A stretch of DNA of 64,000 bases from UBA10329 sp964500205 (GCA_964500205.1 CAZCNS010000014.1:1-64000), one strand, 5' to 3'. Counted from the stretch's first letter, positions 25,736 through 34,358 are shown. Notes: generated from the sequence alone by a model not told the origin. Numbers and translations are program-made.

Positions 25736-25871
25736 GCTGGTAACACGGGTTTGGCAAAAGTGGCGGTTCAGTGCTCCGCAGACACATTTGTGGTTAATCA
25801 AAGTTTGGTTCTCCGCATCAACATTTGTGGTGAAAATCGCCACCTTCGCCAAGCCCGAAACCGTTGTAGCC
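25736..25871. repeat. attC-like site 1
   Basis: Left word GCTGGTAAC (25736-25744), right word GTTGTAGCC (25863-25871). The outer stem pairs 25747-25765 with 25838-25856 at 16 of 19 positions. The loop holds two near-identical direct repeats starting at 25774 and 25811 (CTCCGCA, 3 bases, ACATTTGTGGT). The left word is the complement of the boundary at 23423. Confidence 0.88.
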
Positions 25872-25886
25872 AATTTAAGAAAAACC

Positions 25887-26963
25887 GTGAAAGAAAGAAT
25901 AATCGGAATTGATATCGCAAGAGCATTAGCCGTTATCGGAATGATAATAGTTAATTTTAAAATAGTACTTGGCGAAAATGGGTTAACTTGGGTAAAATCT
26001 TTTGCAAGTGCATTTGATGGTAAGGCGGCTGCAACTTTTGTGGTTTTAGCAGGTGTTGGACTAGCCTTGATGACAAATTCTGCATTGAAAAATAAAGACA
26101 GTCAAAAGTTAAAAACCGCTAGAATAAGAATTGCCAAAAGAGCATTGTTCCTTTTCATTGTTGGACTTTCATATATAGTTATATGGCCAGCAGATATTTT
26201 GCATTTTTATGGAATTTATATGCTTGTCATTTTACTTTTAATATCGAGCAAGGAAAAAACTATATTAATTTCGGCAATTACGCTAATACTAATTTATCCA
26301 TTACTTTTTGCTTTTTTTAATTACGAAACAGGTTGGAACTTTAACACCTTAGAATATCAGGATTTTTGGACATTTAATGGATTTTTCAGAAATCTACTTT
26401 TCAATGGTTTTCATCCAGTAATGCCTTGGATTTCTTTTATGCTTTTTGGCTTTTGGTTTGGCAAACAAGAGCTTAATAGTGACCGATTTATCAAAAAAGC
26501 ATTTTGGCTTAGTTCATTTGCTTTTGTTGTAATTCAAATTTTATCTCGTTTGTCAATTTCATTTTTTTCAGAAGGAAGTGAACAAACAGCAAGTGAATTG
26601 TCAGAAATTATTGGGACAAACCCAATGCCACCATTACCAATATATATGTTTAATGGAATTACAATTTCCATATTAATCATATCAGCTTGCATCATAATCG
26701 GCAAAAGATTTTCATCAAACAAAATACTTTTGGCTCTGAATAAAACGGGGAAACTGACTTTAACTTTTTATGTGGCACACGTAATTATCGGTATGGGAAT
26801 AATTGAAGTCATTAACCCAGAAAAAATGGGAAATTATCCAATAGAATTTTCAGTAGGTTATGCTTTAATATTTAGTTTATTGTGTGTGTTATTTGCAACT
26901 TTTTGGCTAAAAAGAAGAGAAAATGGACCTGTAGAGTGGATAATGAAAAAAATAATCGGATAG
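25887..26963 (+). CDS. cassette 2: DUF418/HGSNAT-type membrane protein
   Basis: 358 residues from a GTG at 25887, which starts the family's MKERIIGIDIARALAVIGMIIVNF and lies 23 bases inside the cassette; the longer open frame would read through attC site 1. About ten membrane segments, with HVIIGMGII near the C-terminus as in DUF418 proteins. Related families transfer acyl groups across membranes, but catalytic residues cannot be assigned here. A/T-rich like cassette 1. No role in defence is evident. Confidence 0.8.
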   Translation: MKERIIGIDIARALAVIGMIIVNFKIVLGENGLTWVKSFASAFDGKAAATFVVLAGVGLALMTNSALKNKDSQKLKTARIRIAKRALFLFIVGLSYIVIWPADILHFYGIYMLVILLLISSKEKTILISAITLILIYPLLFAFFNYETGWNFNTLEYQDFWTFNGFFRNLLFNGFHPVMPWISFMLFGFWFGKQELNSDRFIKKAFWLSSFAFVVIQILSRLSISFFSEGSEQTASELSEIIGTNPMPPLPIYMFNGITISILIISACIIIGKRFSSNKILLALNKTGKLTLTFYVAHVIIGMGIIEVINPEKMGNYPIEFSVGYALIFSLLCVLFATFWLKRRENGPVEWIMKKIIG

Positions 26964-26970
26964 AAAAACT

Positions 26971-27107
26971 GGCTACAACATCACCTATACGCAAGCAGGG
27001 TTTTCGTGCTTCGTAGGACAGGAACGTAGTAAAATTAAAGTTCAGTTCTTCGTAGGAAGTTCAGTGGTAAAATCCCTGCCTGCGTATAGCTGAAAACCGT
27101 TATGCAC
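26971..27107. repeat. attC-like site 2
   Basis: Left word GGCTACAAC (26971-26979), right word GTTATGCAC (27099-27107). The stem pairs 26985-27000 with 27074-27089 at 15 of 16 positions. The loop again carries a direct repeat, CTTCGTAGGA at 27009-27018 and 27048-27057, spaced as in site 1. Confidence 0.9.
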
Positions 27108-27116
27108 AAGGTGAAA

Positions 27117-27791
27117 ATGAAGCGACTTCAAGTCATATTGACCACCTTTTTGACCTTGACGGTTTCAATGTCGGTTCGTGCCGACTACCCGCCTGACGTA
27201 TATGCCATTTGCGAAATCACTTTAAAATCTGGTGAAACGATTGAGGGAATTATCCAGATTGACAAAGGAATGGACTGCGGATATCACCCACACGGATTTG
27301 CGACAAGGAATAAAAAATACCCAACCATTCATCCGCGGCTATTTGAGATTGGACTTTTCTATGGAACTTGGGAACAAAAGTTTGGCGAATACGAAGAAGT
27401 GTATTTTCTGTACAATGAAACTTGTGAGTGGCCTGATTGGGAAACCGAATTTGATAGCTCAGGTTCGGATCTTATATTATTGAAAACCTCAACTCAACAT
27501 TTAAAATATCGGTTGATGGATACGCTCCAGATATACTCAGACCTTGGAATTGATGAAAGACCGTTGCCGTCTTCTGCCACTTCAATAGCAACATCAAAAA
27601 TTGCCACATTTCGACTACTCACACAGCCAAGCGATAAATGGAAAGACCTGATTGCAGAACGACACATCGAGCCAATGGACGATAAGGAAGCGGAGGCAAT
27701 GGGTAGAAGTGGAGACTGGGACTGGCCAGCTTGGTTACACGACTTGGCTGAAAGTCATCGATATCAAATGAAACTCATCTTGGAAAAATAA
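27117..27791 (+). CDS. cassette 3: secreted protein of unknown function
   Basis: 224 residues from the ATG at 27117, which starts a signal peptide (LQVILTTFLTLTVSMSVRA). An in-frame ATG at 27102 lies inside the cassette boundary word and would add 5 residues. The mature part begins with a small beta domain (YAICEITLKSGETIEGIIQI) resembling the opening of Bacteroidota exported proteins, is rich in Trp and acidic residues, and has no recognised motif. Confidence 0.7.
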   Translation: MKRLQVILTTFLTLTVSMSVRADYPPDVYAICEITLKSGETIEGIIQIDKGMDCGYHPHGFATRNKKYPTIHPRLFEIGLFYGTWEQKFGEYEEVYFLYNETCEWPDWETEFDSSGSDLILLKTSTQHLKYRLMDTLQIYSDLGIDERPLPSSATSIATSKIATFRLLTQPSDKWKDLIAERHIEPMDDKEAEAMGRSGDWDWPAWLHDLAESHRYQMKLILEK

Positions 27792-27797
27792 AACCCA

Positions 27798-27933
27798 GTG
27801 CACAACATCTGCTATAGCAAATACGGGCTTACTACTTAAAAATGAATAAATTACAACTAAACAACATTCGGTCTGTCGGACAAAGATTCGGTTTCAAAAT
27901 CCCGCACTTGCCATAGCCAGGGCCGTTGAACGC
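27798..27933. repeat. attC-like site 3, right end of the array
   Basis: Left word GTGCACAAC (27798-27806) complements the cassette 3 start at 8 of 9 bases; right word GTTGAACGC (27925-27933). The stem pairs GCTATAGCAA...CGGG (27811-27827) with 27901-27917, with mismatches in the middle. A second hairpin overlaps the right end (CCGTTGAA 27923-27930 with TTCAACGG 27942-27949). From 27934 to 28147 no gene is seen and composition returns to that of the chromosome. Confidence 0.82.
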
Positions 27934-28147
27934 ACCTCCTTTTCAACGGAATTCACGCTTTTTGTAACAGCCTGCGGTGAGCTTGCCGAACCGTCCTCGT
28001 TCCTGCATTCCTTCATTCCGCAAAAGGCGGAGGGGAAGGAACGCTGGCCCTGCGGGCGGGGTGTTCAAGAAGGCATCTTCCCTCCTGCTCCGTCTGTTGA
28101 CCTCCGGCCATTCGATCCGCGTATTTCCGCACCCCGCGCACGGCCCT

Positions 28148-28155
28148 TACCTTTG
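28148..28155 (+). promoter_or_regulatory. -7 element TACCTTTG of lpdA
   Basis: Exact TAnnTTTG match, 29 bases before the lpdA ATG. Confidence 0.7.
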
Positions 28156-28184
28156 CGGCCCTCAAAACCATAAAGACCCGCAAA

Positions 28185-29588
28185 ATGGCGCAATATGATG
28201 TTGTAGTGATAGGTTCAGGCCCCGGTGGCTACGTGTGTGCCCTGCGCTGTGCGCAACTGGGCATGAAGACGGCCCTCATAGAGAAATACCCGGTGCTGGG
28301 CGGCACCTGCCTCAATGTGGGCTGCATCCCGTCCAAGGCCCTGCTCGACAGCAGCGAGCACTACCACAACGCGGTAGAGAACTTCAAGGAGCACGGCATC
28401 GACATACCCGCACCCAAGGTGAACCTCGCGCAGATGATCAAGCGCAAGCAGGACGTGGTGGACCAGACCACTGGCGGCATCGACTTCCTGATGAAGAAGA
28501 ACAAGGTCGATGTGCATCATGGCACGGGCAGCTTCGTCTCCAAGAATCAGGTGAAGGTGACCAAGGCCGATGGCACGGAAGAGGTGCTGAACGCGACCAA
28601 AGTGGTGATAGCCACCGGGTCTAAGCCCGCATCGCTGCCGTTCATCACCATAGACAAGGAGCGCATCATTACCAGCACCGAGGCTTTGAAGCTGAAGGAG
28701 GTGCCCAAGCACATGATCGTGGTGGGCGGTGGTGTGATCGGACTTGAGCTCGGCTCGGTGTACGCACGACTGGGCTCGGAGGTGTCGGTGGTGGAGTATA
28801 TGGACCGCATCATCCCCACCATGGACAGCACCATGAGCAAGGAGCTGCTGAAGGTGCTCAAGAAGCTGGGCATGAAGTTCTACCTGGGCCACAAGGTGAA
28901 AGCGGTGACCGCCAAAGGCAAGACCGTGACCCTGAAGGCCGATGACCCGAAGGGCGCGGAAGTTGTGCTGGAGGGCGACTACTGCCTTGTCTCCGTAGGC
29001 CGCAGACCTTACACGGACGGCCTGGGGCTGGAAAATGCAGGAATCAGTGTGGACGAGCGCGGTCGCATCCCTGTGGACGGGAAGCTGCAGACCAGCGTAG
29101 CTGGCATCTATGCCATCGGTGACGTGGTGAAAGGCGCCATGCTGGCCCACAAGGCCGAGGAGGAGGGCGTGTTCGTGGCCGAGGTGATGGCGGGTCAGCA
29201 TCCGCACATTGACTACAACCTGATACCGGGCGTGGTTTACACGTGGCCGGAGGTGTCGGCCGTGGGCAAGACAGAGGAGCAGTTGAAGGAGGAGGGTCGT
29301 GCGTTCAAGGTGGGCTCGTTCCCGATGCGCGCCTTGGGCCGCTCCCGCGCCAGCATGGACCTTGACGGATTGGTGAAGGTGCTGGCCGACAAGGAGACGG
29401 ACGAGATCCTTGGGGTACACATGATCGGTGCCCGTGCCGCTGACCTGATCGCGGAGGCCGTGGTAGCGATGGAGTTCCGTGCATCGGCCGAGGACATCTC
29501 GCGCATGTCGCACGCCCACCCGACCTTCGCTGAGGCGATGAAGGAGGCCTGCCTCGATGCCACGGACAAGCGGGCATTGCACATGTGA
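28185..29588 (+). CDS. lpdA: dihydrolipoyl dehydrogenase
   Basis: 467 residues, E3 component of 2-oxoacid dehydrogenase complexes; it re-oxidises dihydrolipoamide with NAD+. FAD site GSGPGGY (about 11-17), redox-active disulfide in GGTCLNVGCIPSK (Cys42/Cys47), NAD site VVGGGVIGLELGS, and the catalytic His in SHAHPTFAEAMKEA near the C-terminus. No other complex subunits are next to it, so it probably serves complexes encoded elsewhere. Confidence 0.97.
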   Translation: MAQYDVVVIGSGPGGYVCALRCAQLGMKTALIEKYPVLGGTCLNVGCIPSKALLDSSEHYHNAVENFKEHGIDIPAPKVNLAQMIKRKQDVVDQTTGGIDFLMKKNKVDVHHGTGSFVSKNQVKVTKADGTEEVLNATKVVIATGSKPASLPFITIDKERIITSTEALKLKEVPKHMIVVGGGVIGLELGSVYARLGSEVSVVEYMDRIIPTMDSTMSKELLKVLKKLGMKFYLGHKVKAVTAKGKTVTLKADDPKGAEVVLEGDYCLVSVGRRPYTDGLGLENAGISVDERGRIPVDGKLQTSVAGIYAIGDVVKGAMLAHKAEEEGVFVAEVMAGQHPHIDYNLIPGVVYTWPEVSAVGKTEEQLKEEGRAFKVGSFPMRALGRSRASMDLDGLVKVLADKETDEILGVHMIGARAADLIAEAVVAMEFRASAEDISRMSHAHPTFAEAMKEACLDATDKRALHM

Positions 29589-29625
29589 CCCCGAACATAT
29601 CCCGGACTGATGGGTTTCCATCACC

Positions 29626-29660
29626 AGACCTGACAGGTCTTAAGGCCTGTTAGACCTATC
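29626..29660. terminator. palindromic terminator after lpdA
   Basis: AGACCTGACAGGTCT (29626-29640) is a near-perfect palindrome, and a second partner (CCTGTTAGACCT) follows. Such paired ACCTG/CAGGT hairpins are common between Bacteroidota genes. Confidence 0.5.
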
Positions 29661-29692
29661 GGCTATTCGCATATTCTTAAATCGCAACCACA

Positions 29693-30697
29693 TTGAAGAC
29701 CGGTGTCCTATTGATGAATGTCGGCACGCCCGACAGCCCGAGCGTGGGTGATGTGCGCAAATACCTTTCGCAGTTCCTCAACGACCCGCGGGTGATCGAC
29801 ATCCCATGGCTGGCGCGCAAGCTGCTGGTGAACGCCATCATCGTGCCTTTCCGCGCACCGAAGTCGGCCAAGCTGTACAAGGAGATGTGGACGGAGGATG
29901 GCAGTCCGCTGCTCATTCACAGCCGCAATTTCAGAGATGCCTTGCAGAAGGAGCTGGGCGACACATACCAGGTGGAGATCGCCATGCGCTATCAGAGTCC
30001 CTCCATCGCGGAGGGGCTGGAGAAGATCAGGAAGAACAACCCCGATCGCATCATCGTGTTGCCGATGTACCCGCATTACGCCTCATCCAGCACAGGCACT
30101 TGCATGCAGGAGGTGATGGACATTGCCTCCAAATGGTGGGTGATCCCCGAGATGGTGTTCATCAACCAGTTCTATCAGCTTCCGGGCTACGTGGACAGCT
30201 TCGTGGAACGCGCCAAGGAATTCGACCTCGATAGCTACGACCACGTGCTGTTCAGCTACCACGGGCTGCCCGTGCGTCAGGTGGACAAGGTGTATGACAA
30301 CGACCTCTGCGAGGACCACAACTGCGAGCTGGGCGTGGACGACAGCAACAAGTTCTGCTACAAGGCCACCTGCTATGAGACCACGCGGATGATCGCGGAG
30401 AAGCTGGGCCTCAGCCCCGACCGTTACACCGTGGCTTTCCAATCGCGGCTGGACCAGAAATGGCTGGAGCCGTTCTCAGACAAGGTGGTGGAGGAGAAGG
30501 CCAAGGCGGGCGTGAAGCGGATGCTGGTGTTCAGCCCCGCCTTCGTGGCCGACTGTCTGGAAACGCTCATCGAGATCGGGGACGAGTATCAGGAGATTTT
30601 CGAGGAGCACGGTGGCGAGAAGATCCAGCTCGTGCCCAGCCTGAACGACCATCCGAGTTGGGTGAAAGCGATGGCGGAATTCGTGCGGGGGAAGTGA
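29693..30697 (+). CDS. hemH: ferrochelatase
   Basis: 334 residues. Inserts Fe2+ into protoporphyrin IX, the last step of protoheme synthesis. The catalytic His is in FSYHGLP (His190) and the conserved acid in FVADCLETL near residue 290. It starts at a TTG; the next in-frame ATG would remove the conserved KTGVLL strand. The C-terminus (PSWVKAMAEFVRGK) is repeated in diverged form at 31318-31362, beyond a toxin-antitoxin pair. Confidence 0.95.
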   Translation: MKTGVLLMNVGTPDSPSVGDVRKYLSQFLNDPRVIDIPWLARKLLVNAIIVPFRAPKSAKLYKEMWTEDGSPLLIHSRNFRDALQKELGDTYQVEIAMRYQSPSIAEGLEKIRKNNPDRIIVLPMYPHYASSSTGTCMQEVMDIASKWWVIPEMVFINQFYQLPGYVDSFVERAKEFDLDSYDHVLFSYHGLPVRQVDKVYDNDLCEDHNCELGVDDSNKFCYKATCYETTRMIAEKLGLSPDRYTVAFQSRLDQKWLEPFSDKVVEEKAKAGVKRMLVFSPAFVADCLETLIEIGDEYQEIFEEHGGEKIQLVPSLNDHPSWVKAMAEFVRGK

Positions 30698-30711
30698 GAC
30701 GCTTAATGAAA

Positions 30712-31029
30712 TCACCCTTTGAGCATCGAGGTCGGGTTCTGCCGACAGTCGAAGACATCAGCAACATTCACCTCGCGCAGTTCCTCATTCACTGAGTAGA
30801 TGACCTTGTAGTTGCCCTCTACCAGATAGCGGTATTCGGTCGTCATCCCTTTCAGATGCGGCTCTATCGGGCCGATATTGGGCTGGTGTCCGAGACGGAT
30901 GGTTGCACTCACCACATCCCTCACAAGCTTGTTGGCGACCTTGATTCCCACTTTATCACAGTAGTAGCGGTGAATCCTAAGCAGCCGAAGCTCCGCTGTC
31001 ACCGACCAGAATATTTTGAACGGCATCAC
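30712..31029 (-). CDS. RelE/ParE family toxin
   Basis: 105 residues with the family's arrangement: N-terminal helix pair (VTAELRLLRIHRYYCDKVG), then LVEGNYKVIYSVNEELREVNVADVFDCRQNP, which is the YRV/YKVIY strand and the DxR C-terminal strand. Either a ribosome-dependent mRNase (RelE) or a gyrase poison (ParE); the sequence does not decide. Overlaps its antitoxin by 4 bases (ATGA). Confidence 0.85.
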   Translation of the reverse strand: MMPFKIFWSVTAELRLLRIHRYYCDKVGIKVANKLVRDVVSATIRLGHQPNIGPIEPHLKGMTTEYRYLVEGNYKVIYSVNEELREVNVADVFDCRQNPTSMLKG

Positions 31030-31259
31030 TTGAAGCGGTTCAGAAGGTCTTGCGCCTCCACGACCCTGCCCTGCTCGAAATCCTGCTCACTCTGCCGCAC
31101 ACGCTCGCGCAGTTCGTCCTCTGTCATCGGTACAAGCGTACGCTCATACGCCCCGACCCTTCTCGAATGGAGCAGTTCCTCTATCCCGTGAAGGGTCTGC
31201 TCATCATCCACGAGCATGACATCCTGAAGCACCTGAAGTTTCCTTGACTGAAGGTTCAT
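31026..31259 (-). CDS. antitoxin partner of RelE/ParE toxin
   Basis: 77 residues, acidic and helical, upstream of and overlapping the toxin gene as in type II toxin-antitoxin operons. The C-terminal part (MTEDELRERVRQSEQDFEQGRVVEAQDLLNRFK) resembles toxin-wrapping helices. No clear DNA-binding domain is recognised. Confidence 0.75.
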   Translation of the reverse strand: MNLQSRKLQVLQDVMLVDDEQTLHGIEELLHSRRVGAYERTLVPMTEDELRERVRQSEQDFEQGRVVEAQDLLNRFK

Positions 31260-31317
31260 GGTCAGATCTTTAAGCCAAAGGTAGGGATACTGATTTTATA
31301 CCAGGTCAAAGCACCAG

Positions 31318-31362
31318 CCGAGCAGGGTGAAGACGATGGCGAAATTCGTGAGGGGGAAGTGA
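31318..31362 (+). pseudogene. second copy of the hemH 3' end
   Basis: Translates to PSRVKTMAKFVRGK followed by TGA, aligning codon by codon with the hemH tail PSWVKAMAEFVRGK plus TGA (30653-30697). It lies just beyond the toxin-antitoxin pair. Confidence 0.75.
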
Positions 31363-31368
31363 CCTTTC

Positions 31369-33441
31369 TCAATCCATTTTTGGGCGAAGGCGGAAAGCCC
31401 CATCATCGGCAACATCCCACACACGGACGTTGCTTGGGAGAGATTCACGGATACGGTCGCGCGTTCGGCCCCCGAGTGCCGAGGAAAGCACCACGGTGCC
31501 CGGCATCCTGTCGGCCAGTTCGGGAATATCCTGCCAGCGCACGCCATGCACGATAACGATGTCGAGGCTGTCCGACAGCTCGATACGTTGCTCTTCGGGC
31601 GGCACTGAAATGACCGCGATGCGATGCCCGCCCCACACGAACGGCCGGTTGAAAGTGGAGTCATTCAGCGGAATATGTTGCTCTTCCTTCATGCCTCTTG
31701 CCCACCAATGGTGGCGCACATGGAAGAGCATGGACTGCTCGTTTTCAATCAGGTCATCGCTTGCCAGAAAACTGAGCTGCGTGCCGTCCATCATCGCGAC
31801 AGCAGTATGCTTGCGGATGTTGTAAACGGTGAGTTCCCGCTGATGGTCATGCTCCACGCGTTCCCATGTCTGCGTGACGAAGAGCAGCACCACGGCCAGC
31901 ATAGAAGGGAAAAGCATGCGTACCTGCCTGCCGATGAGCATCCAGCCCGTGGTACCTATGAGCACATAGATGAGCACCGTTTCCGCAATGGAGATGTCGA
32001 TACCGCTGGTCACCGCGTAAGGCAGGGTATTGAAGACGCCCACGAGTCCGTTCATGGCCCAGATGATGACCTTCAGAAACATCCCAACAAAGGCCAGCAA
32101 CGGGTCCCACACCTGCGCCACCATGGCCACCAGTCCCAGTTGCAACACGATGGTGGCCCCTGGTATCACAAAGAGGTTCGAGACGAAGAACAGGTTGGGG
32201 AACTGATGGAAATACAGCAGTCCGAGCGGGAATGTGCTGATCTGCGCGGCCACTGACACGCAGGTGATCTCCCACACACGGTCGGCCCATTTGTTCTGGA
32301 AAGAGGCCTGCTTCAGCAGCCAGGGTTGAAAGATCACAATGCCGAGCACAGCGGCATACGACAACTGGAACCCGACCTGCATGACAATGAGCGGGTCGAA
32401 AATGATGAGCCCGATGGCGGAGCAGGCAAGGGTGTTGTAGATGCTCCCCCTGCGGTTGAGGCTCTTTGCCACGGCCACGAAAGAGAACATCGTGACCGCC
32501 CGCGTGACCGAAGGGGAGAGCCCGGTGAGAAAGGCGTAGCAGATAAGAATGCCCACCGTGATGGCCGCCCTGATGCGGTCACCGTGCCGCAGTCTGGAGA
32601 GAAAAGACAACAGTCGGTTGATGATGAGATAAATGATGCCCACATGCAACCCCGACACCGCGAGCACATGTGTGGCCCCTGCCCCAGCGTATGCTTGCAC
32701 GAGGGTCTGCTCCAAATCGGCCTTGTAGCCCAAAACCAAGGCTGCGGCCACTGCGAACTTATCATCGCTCAGGCCCGCCCGCCTCAGCACATCGAGCATC
32801 TGCTGACGTAGGGTGATGAAAAACCGCTTCGGGGACCACGTGCCATTTTCAAGGAACATCCAGTCGCCCGAGGGCACGTATGCCTGATGGTGTATGTGAT
32901 GAAAGCGCAGGAACCGCGCATAGTTGAACTCGTTGGGATTGCCCGATGGACTCACCTCAGTGAATGAACACCGCAGCAAGAGGCGGTCTCCGTGAAGAAG
33001 GGTGGGCATCAGCGAATCCTTGGCGAGGTAAAGCAGTACGCGGCCGTAGGCTGAGCCGTCAGCATCGACCACATCCCCTCGCACGGAGAGCGAACGGGGC
33101 TTTTCCTGCGTCTCACCATCAACGGTGAAAACCCAAGTGCGCTCCTCGGTGAGATCGACATGGACAAGATGGTCGGGATACAACTGATCCGACACTGAGC
33201 AGACAAGCACAAGCCCGGTAAAGAATGCCGCAAACTGCGCAAAGACCGCGTAGATCGGCCGCCCTACCAGCTCTTTCGGAATAAGGAACAGCACACTGAC
33301 CAGCAGCAACGTTACCACTGAGAGCACTGTCAGATGGACAGGTTCCAACGGCTGTGCATCGAGCAAGAATGCGCCTGCGATCACTCCGATCACAAACGGA
33401 AGGATGACCCTGAGTACCGGAAATGCCAGCAACAGACGCAT
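31369..33441 (-). CDS. comEC: ComEC/Rec2-family DNA-uptake membrane protein
   Basis: 690 residues. N-terminal DUF4131 segment, then the ComEC core: GAGATHVLAVSGLHVGIIY and RAAITVGILICYAFLTGLSPSVTRAVTMF, with about ten membrane helices. The soluble C-terminal part (from about 520) keeps the shape of the metallo-beta-lactamase domain (LTVYNIRKHTAVAMMDG) but lacks HxHxDH, so it is probably not a nuclease. ComEC forms the inner-membrane channel for single-stranded DNA in natural transformation. Confidence 0.93.
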   Translation of the reverse strand: MRLLLAFPVLRVILPFVIGVIAGAFLLDAQPLEPVHLTVLSVVTLLLVSVLFLIPKELVGRPIYAVFAQFAAFFTGLVLVCSVSDQLYPDHLVHVDLTEERTWVFTVDGETQEKPRSLSVRGDVVDADGSAYGRVLLYLAKDSLMPTLLHGDRLLLRCSFTEVSPSGNPNEFNYARFLRFHHIHHQAYVPSGDWMFLENGTWSPKRFFITLRQQMLDVLRRAGLSDDKFAVAAALVLGYKADLEQTLVQAYAGAGATHVLAVSGLHVGIIYLIINRLLSFLSRLRHGDRIRAAITVGILICYAFLTGLSPSVTRAVTMFSFVAVAKSLNRRGSIYNTLACSAIGLIIFDPLIVMQVGFQLSYAAVLGIVIFQPWLLKQASFQNKWADRVWEITCVSVAAQISTFPLGLLYFHQFPNLFFVSNLFVIPGATIVLQLGLVAMVAQVWDPLLAFVGMFLKVIIWAMNGLVGVFNTLPYAVTSGIDISIAETVLIYVLIGTTGWMLIGRQVRMLFPSMLAVVLLFVTQTWERVEHDHQRELTVYNIRKHTAVAMMDGTQLSFLASDDLIENEQSMLFHVRHHWWARGMKEEQHIPLNDSTFNRPFVWGGHRIAVISVPPEEQRIELSDSLDIVIVHGVRWQDIPELADRMPGTVVLSSALGGRTRDRIRESLPSNVRVWDVADDGAFRLRPKMD

Positions 33442-33509
33442 GACCTCAGATGACTTATCACGTCATTCAAGAGTCAAATTTGAAAAGAAAAAACTAATAA
33501 TCGAAACTA

Positions 33510-34358
33510 CTATGTAGCCGTATCGGTCTGCTTTTCCTTCAGCAGCACATTCAGGACCACACCCAAGAGCACCATACCTATGCCGATCAACGACATGAGG
33601 CCGTAGGTCTCATCGAAAAGAAAGTATCCGTAAAGCAAGGCGTACACCGCACCGAGGTATTTCATGCTGGTGACGATGTTGGCATTCTCGGCCTGCAATG
33701 CCTTGGTCATATACACCTGCCCCACCTGCGTGAAAATACCCAGCAAGAGAAGCCACACCCAGTCCATGTCCTGCGGCATGACCCAATCATAGAAGGACAG
33801 CACAGCCATCACAGGCGTGGCGATGAGCGGGAAGTAGAACACCACCACGACCGGGTGGTCCACACCGCGCAACAGCCGGATGCAGTTGTACGCCCCTCCT
33901 GCAAAGAGCGCACTGAGAATACCCAGAGAGAAGTAGGTCGTGGATACCCTGTCGTCAAACCCCTTGAGCACCACCACACCTGCAAATGCGATGGCGATGA
34001 AGACCCACTTGCGGGGCCTCATGCGCTCCTTCAATAGGAAGATTGCGAAGATGCTGGTGAAAATGGGCGAGAGGTACTGAATGGTGACCGCGCTTGCCAA
34101 CGGCAGTTCCTGCAACGTGACGAAGAACAGCGAAAGGGCTAACATGCCGAATACACCGCGAAGCACCAGCAGCTTTCGATTATTGCCCCAAGGGCTGATG
34201 CGCCTCGGCACAAGAAAACCGAGCGACAGCACGAGCGACACCAGACTGCGGAACAGGATGAGTTCGTGGGTGGGAAGATGCGGCAGGAACTTGACGCAAA
34301 GCTGCATCAGCGAGAACGCGAACGTGCTGATGAGCATGAAACCTACCCCCTTTGACAT
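33510..34358 (-). CDS. EamA/DMT-family transporter
   Basis: 282 residues with about ten membrane segments in two EamA repeats (first about 5-140, second about 150-280). Family signatures are FRSLVSLVLSLGFLVPRR and SAVTIQYLSPIFTSIFAIFLLKERM. Such transporters export metabolites such as amino acids; the substrate cannot be inferred. The ATG at 34358 is preferred to an in-frame start 13 codons upstream, and a near-consensus CACCTTTG lies shortly before it. Confidence 0.9.
   Translation of the reverse strand: MSKGVGFMLISTFAFSLMQLCVKFLPHLPTHELILFRSLVSLVLSLGFLVPRRISPWGNNRKLLVLRGVFGMLALSLFFVTLQELPLASAVTIQYLSPIFTSIFAIFLLKERMRPRKWVFIAIAFAGVVVLKGFDDRVSTTYFSLGILSALFAGGAYNCIRLLRGVDHPVVVVFYFPLIATPVMAVLSFYDWVMPQDMDWVWLLLLGIFTQVGQVYMTKALQAENANIVTSMKYLGAVYALLYGYFLFDETYGLMSLIGIGMVLLGVVLNVLLKEKQTDTAT

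Larger units (their letters stand above)
23423..27933 (+). mobile_element. integron-like gene cassette array (three cassettes)
   Basis: Cassette 1 spans 23424-25863, cassette 2 25864-27099 and cassette 3 27100-27925, cut after the G of each GTT. Each contains one A/T-rich + strand gene, closely packed, and ends in a 136-137 bp imperfect palindrome. Boundary words: GTTACCAGC (23423) pairs with GCTGGTAAC (25736); GTTGTAGCC (25863) with GGCTACAAC (26971); GTTATGCAC (27099) with GTGCACAAC (27798, one mismatch). So each palindrome's left end matches the start of its own cassette, not its own right end. That is the footprint of circular cassettes inserted at G/TT of attC sites. Only the AAC/GTT core of the classic consensus is kept. 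Confidence 0.85.

Noticed and set aside
25788..25886. 33-residue N-terminal extension of the cassette 2 protein
   Set aside because: It would be encoded by attC-like site 1. The family homology begins at the GTG at 25887, inside the cassette.
28215..29624. 469-residue open frame antisense to lpdA
   Set aside because: Shadow frame caused by the codon bias of lpdA. Composition is dominated by His, Leu and Gln with no fold or motif.
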